Source: a virus. From it: 40,838 nt of DNA. A model generated the notes under the pieces. It searched no databases, was not told the DNA's origin, and was given only the letters and a program-made list of their open reading frames with translations. The stretch covers positions 1 to 40,838 of the IMG/VR virus record IMGVR_UViG_3300037245_004337; one strand, 5' to 3'. This document shows positions 21,659 through 27,183 of this stretch, one piece after another; position 1 is the first letter of the stretch, and each line of letters opens with the position of its first letter. The position numbers and the translations under genes are program-made.

Positions 21659-22880
21659 TAATGCCCCCCCTGATACAGGCCCGCTTGATTATATCGATAG
21701 TCCTCAACATGAAGCCGAGATGAAAGTGCGGCGCGAGGAACAGAAATTAGAGGATATTAGGGCGAATAGACGCCCCGCTTTTGATAGTTTTGCCTGGGAT
21801 CAGGCATTTACAGACAAGAGTCTGCCGCCAAAGAAGTTGGTGCAGGGTTTATTGCTTTACCGCGACGTGTCATTGGTGGCGGCCCAACCTAATGTGGGCA
21901 AGTCAGCGTTAGCGGTTGATCTGGGGCTCTGTATAGCGGCGGGGGTGCCCTGGCATGGCCGAGAGGTTGATCAGCGATCGGTCTTATATGTAGCGGCTGA
22001 ATCGCCTGAATCGATTAAATTGCGCATGATGGCGGCGTATCACAGCCATAGTGAATTTAAGGGCCTGGAGGGATTGCCTTTCTATACAACGCAGGAAGAT
22101 GTTTGTTTGATGGGTCTATTGGGGATGCCGACTTTCAAAATGAAGATAGAGGCTTGGCAGCGTGCTCATCCCGACCTGGGACTGGTGGTGGTTGATACGC
22201 TTCGCTCGGCGTGTCCTGGCTTGCAAGAAAATGATGCGAACGGTGTGTCACCAATCATGCAGGGGCTGAATGAACTGGCGAGGTCTTTGAATATACACAT
22301 TATGTTGGTGCATCACACGACCAAGTCGGGCGAAGATTACTCAGGATCGGGCGTTATAGGCGCGATCGTGGATGCGATTATCTTTGTGCGCAATGAACTT
22401 GAAGAGCGGGGCTGTATTGTGGCCAAGGTCGACAAGCAACGACAGCTTCCTTGCGACAAAAAAGAGGAGTTCTTCTATATCATTGAGAGTGCCGAGACAG
22501 GCCGTGGAGAGGATAACTTTGGGGATGTAGAGACGGCAGCCATGGTACGACAACTCACCCTGGAAGAGCTTGAGGAGATCGCCACTGAGGCTAAAAAGCA
22601 TGCGAATGAAAGTTCTGTCATTGAAGGGAAGGCGTTCACGGAAAGTTCGAAGACAACGATGATGAACAAACTGGTTATCTTTTTGCAGATGAAGGGAGGC
22701 GCAGGGCATTTAAAGCAGGACATTTTAGATTTTCCAGCGCAGATCGGCGTAGAAGCTTCGGCGCACAGTAGGCTGATGATTAAGAGTGTTGTCAAAGAAA
22801 GCTGCAAGAAAGGGGGTGCGGTTATGGAGCACGGTAAAGGTGAAGACATCATATTGAAAGTAAAAATACACTCAGTTTAA
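21651..22880 (+). CDS. RepA/AAA_25-type replicative helicase (RecA-fold ATPase)
   Basis: The 409-residue protein has Walker A at 78-85 (AQPNVGKS) and Walker B at 178-182 (LVVVD). A RepA-type block LNIHIMLVHHTTKSGEDYSGSGVI serves as sensor, and an N-terminal extension of 60 residues precedes the core. This fits the hexameric RepA/AAA_25 helicase group used by plasmids and phages. The C-terminal 100 residues may be a winged helix (KLVIFLQMKGGAGHLKQD). It overlaps the primase-like gene by eight bases, so the two probably act together at the origin, which may lie in the repeat-rich region downstream. Confidence 0.85.
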   Translation: MNDNAPPDTGPLDYIDSPQHEAEMKVRREEQKLEDIRANRRPAFDSFAWDQAFTDKSLPPKKLVQGLLLYRDVSLVAAQPNVGKSALAVDLGLCIAAGVPWHGREVDQRSVLYVAAESPESIKLRMMAAYHSHSEFKGLEGLPFYTTQEDVCLMGLLGMPTFKMKIEAWQRAHPDLGLVVVDTLRSACPGLQENDANGVSPIMQGLNELARSLNIHIMLVHHTTKSGEDYSGSGVIGAIVDAIIFVRNELEERGCIVAKVDKQRQLPCDKKEEFFYIIESAETGRGEDNFGDVETAAMVRQLTLEELEEIATEAKKHANESSVIEGKAFTESSKTTMMNKLVIFLQMKGGAGHLKQDILDFPAQIGVEASAHSRLMIKSVVKESCKKGGAVMEHGKGEDIILKVKIHSV

Positions 22881-23184
22881 TAAACTATGCCAAAAACTTG
22901 ACTTTTCAGTTTTAAAACGGTACGCTCACAACGAGAAACGACTTGTTCGGTACGATAAGACTTGTCTCGCAGGAAGGGAGCTATTAGGGGAGGTCTATTA
23001 TAAATCTAATCAATGGTTCTTTTTAAAAGAAAGGTCAAAAGATAAGATCAAAATCAACAAAGGCAAGAAAAATTCATCCGTTGCGTCCTAGGGGACGGAC
23101 GGTAATTTTCCCGTAGTTCAAGGTCAAAAACAAAAGAAGATCGAGCGTTGCGGTAAGTAGTTGCTAACCTGGAGGGGTGTGAAT
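22881..23184. other. Non-coding, repeat-bearing region after the helicase gene (possible origin)
   Basis: No credible gene is seen in these 304 bases. It holds CGGTACG twice (22918-22924, 22948-22954), GACTTGT twice (22940-22946, 22959-22965) and AAGGTCAAAA twice (23031-23040, 23120-23129), in an A-rich purine-biased stretch. TTGACT (22898) with TACGCT (22921) at 17 bases could be a weak promoter. Short direct repeats beside a RepA-type helicase gene suggest an origin, but no iteron array is proven. Confidence 0.4.
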
Positions 23185-23409
23185 GTGGCGACACCATCTG
23201 AACCTTTAGAAACCACCTGCCCTAGCGGCACTATTGCGACTGTGTCTTCTGCTGAAATCCGTGCTGCTGGCAGAGCTCTTGCGGAATGTATTGGTGATAG
23301 CTTTATTGCGGCTGGTTTTAAGAAGGATAGGTCAACCGGTATTCCGGTACACCCTGATGAACTAATAGGTCTGCGCGTATACGCGTATACCGGTATTCCG
23401 GTGGACTAA
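23185..23409 (+). CDS. Possible small protein (74 aa) with TGIPV repeats
   Basis: I choose GTG 23185, with GGAGG nine bases upstream; other starts are TTG 23161 and GTG 23179. The product (MATPSEPLETTC) has a helical middle (SAEIRAAGRALAECIGDSFIAAG) and two TGIPV copies, each encoded by the palindrome-like ACCGGTATTCCGGT. No family is recognised. A normal amino-acid mix supports a real gene, but the palindromes hint that the DNA element may be what is selected, so the coding status is uncertain. It would be the only gene between helicase and late promoter. Confidence 0.45.
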   Translation: MATPSEPLETTCPSGTIATVSSAEIRAAGRALAECIGDSFIAAGFKKDRSTGIPVHPDELIGLRVYAYTGIPVD

Positions 23410-23505
23410 CCCATTGATTTTAAAGAAATGTTTTAGAAAGAGCTCGTAAGGCCCTGAAAGGTATCGGCTTAATTGATTTAGGGCGGACGCGTCCGCCGGA
23501 ATACC
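23335..23505. repeat. Dispersed ACCGGTATTCCGGT palindromic element, three copies
   Basis: Perfect copies lie at 23335-23348 and 23389-23402. A partial copy in the other orientation (CCGGAATACC) lies at 23496-23505, touching the 16-bp palindrome. The first two are in frame in the small gene. The second is preceded by the palindrome GTATACGCGTATAC at 23377-23390. Confidence 0.65.
23482..23497. repeat. Perfect 16-bp palindrome GGCGGACGCGTCCGCC
   Basis: The sequence reads the same on both strands, with a central ACGCGT. It has no T-run on the plus strand, so it is more likely a protein-binding or cruciform site than a terminator. It touches the inverted CCGGAATACC copy at 23496-23505. Confidence 0.8.
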
Positions 23506-23548
23506 AGCGCACTGGCCGGTCTCTGCATATATTCAGGGACTTGTGACA

Positions 23549-23619
23549 TGGTTAAAATAGTGCAGAAAATCGACACGTTTTATGAACGTGGTTAAAATTC
23601 CAGGATATATCGACACGTT
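23549..23619 (+). repeat. Two 31-base direct repeats, 40-base period
   Basis: Both copies (23549-23579 and 23589-23619) read TGGTTAAAAT, ten variable bases, then ATCGACACGTT. The conserved flanks with a free centre look like paired protein-binding half-sites, such as iterons or terminase/pac recognition boxes. Confidence 0.75.
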
Positions 23620-23839
23620 GCCGCGTCGGGCTGTGTCGGGGAAAAGGGCATAATCAGCCATATGCCGGTGCAGAAACGTAGTCCAAAAAATACAATTCCG
23701 TTACTTATCAATGGCTTGGGAACAGAGGTGCTGGCCCAAAACAGTGGCGGGTAGGCACTGGCGCTGAAACACCCCTTTTTGCCTATCAAAAGCGATTAAA
23801 GCACTGTATATAAAGGGTTTAGGGGTGGCGCTAAGGCTG

Positions 23840-23848
23840 TGGTATAAT
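23840..23848 (+). promoter_or_regulatory. Late promoter with extended -10 (TGGTATAAT)
   Basis: A perfect TATAAT at 23843-23848 is preceded by TG at 23840-23841, an extended -10 that can work with a poor -35 (only TTTAGG/TAGGGG is present near 23818-23825). The predicted transcript starts near 23855 and meets two hairpins within 70 bases, then the packaging genes. Confidence 0.7.
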
Positions 23849-23861
23849 TAAGCCCTTACTG

Positions 23862-23891
23862 AGAGCGTCTGTTCCCTCCTCGCTCTTTTTT
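23862..23891 (+). terminator. Rho-independent terminator 1 in the late leader
   Basis: AGAGCG (23862-23867) pairs with CGCTCT (23881-23886) across a 13-base loop. The last T of the stem belongs to the T-run through 23891. It starts only a few bases after the expected transcription start. Confidence 0.6.
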
Positions 23892-23903
23892 AAGGTCTCG
23901 CCT

Positions 23904-23925
23904 GGCAGCTAACGCTGCCTTTTTT
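23904..23925 (+). terminator. Rho-independent terminator 2 in the late leader
   Basis: GGCAGC, loop TAAC, GCTGCC, then six T. This is a strong classic terminator about 50-70 bases after the promoter, so unmodified polymerase should stop here and make a short RNA. Late genes begin at 24098 (or at the peptide gene 23954). Confidence 0.85.
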
Positions 23926-23953
23926 AATTCCCCCCAATAAGATCGACCCAATC

Positions 23954-24037
23954 ATGGATGAAAATCTAGTGCTGATCCTATTCGCGATCACTATTGCGGC
24001 TGTGATCAACCACCATCTCTTTACCGCTTTTATATAA
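23954..24037 (+). CDS. Possible 27-residue membrane peptide
   Basis: An open frame from ATG 23954 to TAA 24037 codes for an acidic head (MDEN) and one hydrophobic stretch (LVLILFAITIAAVI), then NHHLFTAFI. It lies right after the late terminators and before the first clear late gene. The ribosome site is poor, so coding is uncertain. If real, it would be the first late product and could be holin-like. Confidence 0.3.
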   Translation: MDENLVLILFAITIAAVINHHLFTAFI

Positions 24038-24097
24038 AAGCTTTATCTTTTAATCAAAACTTAATAAACTAATGGGCCTTTATTCAAAAGCTTCACT

Positions 24098-24301
24098 ATG
24101 ACTGATAAAGCCAAAAACTTAATTCAGTACCTCTCGGGGACGATTGTCGACAAGAGCCCAGGGAAAGATAAGGCTATCATTACGATCGATATCAAATCCT
24201 TTAACACCAGCTCAGAGCAGTGGCAGCACATCTATAGCGAGTTAAAAGGCGATAAGATAAAACTCTCCCTGAAAACATCAGCCACAAAGGCTGAAGCATG
24301 A
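24098..24301 (+). CDS. First clear late gene, small hypothetical protein (67 aa)
   Basis: ATG 24098; the product starts MTDKAKNLIQYLSGTIVDKSPGK and has a beta-strand/helix alternation (KAIITIDIKSFNTSSEQW, KLSLKTSATKAEA). No family is recognised. Its last four bases overlap the next ATG (ATGA). The ribosome site is weak, which could indicate translation coupled to the leader. It belongs to a group of three small genes between the late promoter and the terminase genes. Such positions often hold packaging helpers or DNA-binding proteins, but nothing in the sequence tells. Confidence 0.6.
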   Translation: MTDKAKNLIQYLSGTIVDKSPGKDKAIITIDIKSFNTSSEQWQHIYSELKGDKIKLSLKTSATKAEA

Positions 24302-24639
24302 AATCAACTCCAACGCGATTAACCGGCTATCTCTTTCGTTCAGACGAAGGTTGGGATGGTATTGCGCTTGAGTTTGATATTTACGAAACAGGGCCAACAC
24401 TTAAGTCTGTCTGGGAATCTCTTCAAGATCGGGTTATTCAACAGCTGAACTTTGTGGCCGAAAAACATAGCTCTCTTGATAGTGCCTTCTTTCCCGCCGC
24501 CGAGCAGTACCAGAAGTCTGCAGCCAAACTGCCAATGCCGGATGAAACTGCCGTCCGAGGCCAGGCACGCTGGAGCATTCCATTAAAAATCCTGGACGGC
24601 TTGTCTGAAAAAACACGTGAACTTTTGAAAGAGACTTGA
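24298..24639 (+). CDS. Small hypothetical protein (113 aa)
   Basis: The start overlaps the previous gene (ATGA). The sequence MKSTPTRLTGYLFRSDEGWDGIALEFDIYETGPTLKSVWESLQDRV has the shape of a small alpha/beta fold that looks faintly like HicB-type beta-strand/helix units (GWDGIALEFDI...TLKSVWESL), but the match is too weak to claim. The C-terminal part is helical (SIPLKILDGLSEKTRELLKET). No family is assigned. It sits in the late region between an unknown gene and another unknown gene before the small terminase. Confidence 0.55.
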   Translation: MKSTPTRLTGYLFRSDEGWDGIALEFDIYETGPTLKSVWESLQDRVIQQLNFVAEKHSSLDSAFFPAAEQYQKSAAKLPMPDETAVRGQARWSIPLKILDGLSEKTRELLKET

Positions 24640-24642
24640 GAG

Positions 24643-24966
24643 ATGATGTCAGACGATCCATTTGAACTTGATGTGTTTATTGAACCGATGTACTGGAAAA
24701 GCATGATTGCTGACGACAGCGACCAAAGTGTCGCCCTGGCCTATCTCGGCCATCTGGTTCTACGCGGTAAAAAGGAAGTGCTGGATAATATATTGCGGAA
24801 AAAAATGAAGGTGATTCTGCTTAATGACGCTAACGGCGAGCCCGTAGGAGTGTCGGCAGGCTGGGTTGAAGAAGGGGAGGTTGATGACGCGAAGAATGGT
24901 ATATTCATAGAGATTTGGGAAAAAGCACCTCTATTAGCAATGATAGCCAATACAACGGCGCATTAA
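24643..24966 (+). CDS. Small acidic hypothetical protein (107 aa)
   Basis: Two adjacent ATGs (24643, 24646) follow a GAGA-type ribosome site. The product is acidic with strands near ALAYLGHLVLRGKKEVL and KVILLNDANGEPVGVSAGWVEEG. It ends EKAPLLAMIANTTAH. There is no catalytic or membrane motif. The gene precedes the small terminase with a 38-base gap. Late-region small genes of this type often act in DNA packaging or capsid maturation. I cannot assign a function. Confidence 0.55.
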   Translation: MMSDDPFELDVFIEPMYWKSMIADDSDQSVALAYLGHLVLRGKKEVLDNILRKKMKVILLNDANGEPVGVSAGWVEEGEVDDAKNGIFIEIWEKAPLLAMIANTTAH

Positions 24967-25004
24967 CTATCTCCCAGGCAACTCCAACGATTGGAGAAAT
25001 AGAA

Positions 25005-25409
25005 GTGTTTAACCAGTATCGACTCGATCATGGCGATTTACGTTTGCAGGTAGCCTTTAGGGCGGCTTTTCCTAATAGTAAGGCCAGTGATAAAACCGCT
25101 TCAAATAGAGGCTATGAGCTATCTAAGATGGGGGTGATACAAGGGAGATACAAAGAGATGCAGGCGCAGGCACGTTCACTCAATGCTAAATCCTTCATAA
25201 TGGACGTCGCTGAGAGGAAAAGGCTGCTGTCGAACGCAGCTACACGTTGCGGGGAAGTCTGTGACGAGCGAGGAGTTCTGGATGTCCGAGGTATGACAGC
25301 AACGATCGCCGAGCTGAATAAAATGGATGGCGAATATGAGAAGGACAACGCGCAAAAGCAATCGTTGGTTAATATAACGCTAAACCTGGCGGGAAAACCT
25401 GATGAGTAA
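25005..25409 (+). CDS. terS: Terminase small subunit
   Basis: I choose GTG 25005 (GGAG eight bases upstream) rather than the earlier TTG at 24915, because the family begins near FNQYRLDHGDLRLQVAFRAAFP. The product has 134 residues. Residues 7-45 carry a helix-turn-helix with SKASDKTASNRGYELSKM, then a helical hairpin (RYKEMQAQARSLNAKSFIMDVAERKRLLSNAATR) and NKMDGEYEKD near the C-terminus, as in many TerS proteins. It recognises viral DNA and regulates the TerL motor. It is directly upstream of TerL, separated by a small overlapping gene. Confidence 0.85.
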   Translation: MFNQYRLDHGDLRLQVAFRAAFPNSKASDKTASNRGYELSKMGVIQGRYKEMQAQARSLNAKSFIMDVAERKRLLSNAATRCGEVCDERGVLDVRGMTATIAELNKMDGEYEKDNAQKQSLVNITLNLAGKPDE

Positions 25410-25557
25410 AGAAGAATTCTGGCAGCTTACTTACCTCGCTGCACTCTTCGCCACTTACAGCAACGAGGACGCGAGGACGCTCGCGGATCAAGCGGTGAAG
25501 GACTGGGAGATTTTTACCAAGAATGCAGACGTCACACATTATGATGGGGGTCTTTAG
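25402..25557 (+). CDS. Small protein between the terminase subunits (51 aa)
   Basis: ATG 25402 overlaps the end of the small terminase gene by eight bases, and the TAG abuts the TerL start. The product (MSKEEFWQLTYLAALFATYSNED) is acidic and helical with a conserved-looking middle and no cysteines or membrane segment. Its position and coupling suggest a packaging cofactor, but I do not recognise the family. The compact arrangement and good amino-acid mix support a real gene. Confidence 0.6.
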   Translation: MSKEEFWQLTYLAALFATYSNEDARTLADQAVKDWEIFTKNADVTHYDGGL

Positions 25558-27183
25558 TTGGATACCATTTACAACGCTGCACCCACCGCCGTCAAAATGC
25601 ATGCGTCGAAAAAAGTCGTGCGTGGTTACCTGGGGCCAGTGGGCAATGGCAAGAGTGTTTGTTGCATCATGGACGCGTTCAGTATTTGCCTGGATCAATG
25701 GCCTAATAGTGAGGGCGTCCGCAAGTCGCGGTTTGTGCTTGTCCGCAACACCGGCCCCGAATTACGCACCACCACCCTAAAGACTTTCCAACAGTGGATA
25801 CCCCCCAGGATATGTCACATAGCGCTTAACCCTGTGATCCAGGGAACAATGCGCCAAGACTTGGGCGATGGCACGTCGATAGAAATGGAAGTGATCTTTC
25901 TATCTATTGATCGACCCCAGGATGTGAAGAAATTATTAGGCATTGAATCCACGGTGATCTTTCTCAATGAAGCGCGAGAGATGCCATACGCTACCGTTCG
26001 AGCCGCGAGAGAGCGCATAGGCCGCTATCCCAATCGGGCGTCAGGGTATGAAGATGTCTATGATGACTCTGGAAATCTTATTTATGATGCACCCAAAGAG
26101 CGAGACGAAGACGGGCAAATAATCTATGGCAAGAACGGCGATCCTATCTATACGCCGTGTAAACGCAAAGCCATACTGATGGACACTAACCCACCTGACA
26201 CCGATCACTGGTGGTATCAACTGGCGGAAGAGGGCTGCTTTCGAAAAAGCAAAAACAAAGATTTTGACACCAAAGAGACAGAACGTATCTTTGGTTTCTT
26301 TCGGGGTACACCCCCTTTGATAGAGAAAGACGGCATCTATATTGAAAATCCCGACGCGGAAAACATCGAAAACTTACCTGGTGGTTATCAATACTATCTA
26401 GATATGATTGCTGGCAACACACCGGACTATATCAGCGTCATGGTATTGGGTAACTACGGCACCATCATGGAAGGCAAGCCGGTCTATCCACAATACAACG
26501 ATCGATTTCACTGCCCCGAAAAAGCGGTGGGTGCTATACCTGGCATTCCTATTTGTCTGGGTTGGGACTTTGGCCTAACGCCCGCTTGTGTCATTGGTCA
26601 ATTAACCGATATAGGCCAGTGCAGAATCATCTGGGAACTAGTGAGTGACGACATGAGCGCGGCTCAGTTTGCTCGTGATGTGGTCAAGCCATTCTTGCAG
26701 CAGTATTTTGACGGGTGGACGATAGGCTTTTCTTTCGGTGATCCTGCGGGCAATAACCGAGGAGAAGGTGAAGGTAAGTCCGCCATTGGCATCTTGAATG
26801 ATGCTTACGTTATGGACGGTGACACCCCCTTGGACATGGGCTTTACGACTGAGCCTGCCCCGACCAATGACATCACACGTCGAGTGAATGCCGTGCAAAG
26901 CTTTATGAGCAAGATGTGTGGTGCCGGTGAGCCTGGCTATCTGCTCAGTAACAAATGCAAAGAGCTGCGCAAAGGTAAGCTGGGTGGCTATCACTACAAA
27001 ACTATTGGCACGATCGGCAGTGAGTTAACCAAAACTACACCACACAAAAACATGGCATCGCACTCAGCTGATGCCGAACAATACTTATGCCTAGGCTTTC
27101 AGGGTGGCTACGTTGTAGACGTGGCCCATGATGAAGAAGAGAACTATCAGCCTCGGCATGTTAAAAAGACAGGAACAATGTGA
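25558..27183 (+). CDS. terL: Terminase large subunit (packaging ATPase/nuclease)
   Basis: The 541-residue protein has Walker A GPVGNGKS at residues 26-33 and Walker B TVIFLNEA around 132-139 with E138. Coupling motif DTNPPDT comes next. The nuclease domain begins at CLGWDFGLTPACVIGQL (first metal Asp). The final acidic residue of the nuclease site is in HSADAEQYLCLG near the C-terminus. It drives DNA into the head and cuts it. The start is TTG 25558 (GGGGG upstream), right after the small gene's stop. Odd: a low-complexity insertion (about 163-198, GNLIYD, DGQIIYG, GDPIY) sits between Walker B and the coupling motif. Confidence 0.93.
   Translation: MDTIYNAAPTAVKMHASKKVVRGYLGPVGNGKSVCCIMDAFSICLDQWPNSEGVRKSRFVLVRNTGPELRTTTLKTFQQWIPPRICHIALNPVIQGTMRQDLGDGTSIEMEVIFLSIDRPQDVKKLLGIESTVIFLNEAREMPYATVRAARERIGRYPNRASGYEDVYDDSGNLIYDAPKERDEDGQIIYGKNGDPIYTPCKRKAILMDTNPPDTDHWWYQLAEEGCFRKSKNKDFDTKETERIFGFFRGTPPLIEKDGIYIENPDAENIENLPGGYQYYLDMIAGNTPDYISVMVLGNYGTIMEGKPVYPQYNDRFHCPEKAVGAIPGIPICLGWDFGLTPACVIGQLTDIGQCRIIWELVSDDMSAAQFARDVVKPFLQQYFDGWTIGFSFGDPAGNNRGEGEGKSAIGILNDAYVMDGDTPLDMGFTTEPAPTNDITRRVNAVQSFMSKMCGAGEPGYLLSNKCKELRKGKLGGYHYKTIGTIGSELTKTTPHKNMASHSADAEQYLCLGFQGGYVVDVAHDEEENYQPRHVKKTGTM

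Larger units (their letters stand above)
23410..23839. other. Non-coding region before the late promoter
   Basis: No convincing gene: a minus-strand open frame at 23592-23789 has no ribosome site and no family features. The region holds a perfect 16-bp palindrome, a pair of 31-base direct repeats and stretches of low coding character. It lies just upstream of the late promoter and terminase genes, so it could contain the replication origin or the packaging (pac/cos) site; neither is proven. Confidence 0.45.

Noticed and set aside
22898-22926. Strong promoter after the helicase gene
   Set aside because: The -35 TTGACT is good, but the -10 TACGCT matches the consensus at only three positions; kept only as a weak possibility in the region entry.
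23549-23619. CRISPR array
   Set aside because: Only two copies with a 10-base variable centre and no further units or cas genes.
23592-23789. Minus-strand gene in the non-coding region
   Set aside because: There is no ribosome site, the amino-acid mix is poor for a phage protein, and it overlaps direct repeats and the late-promoter upstream region.
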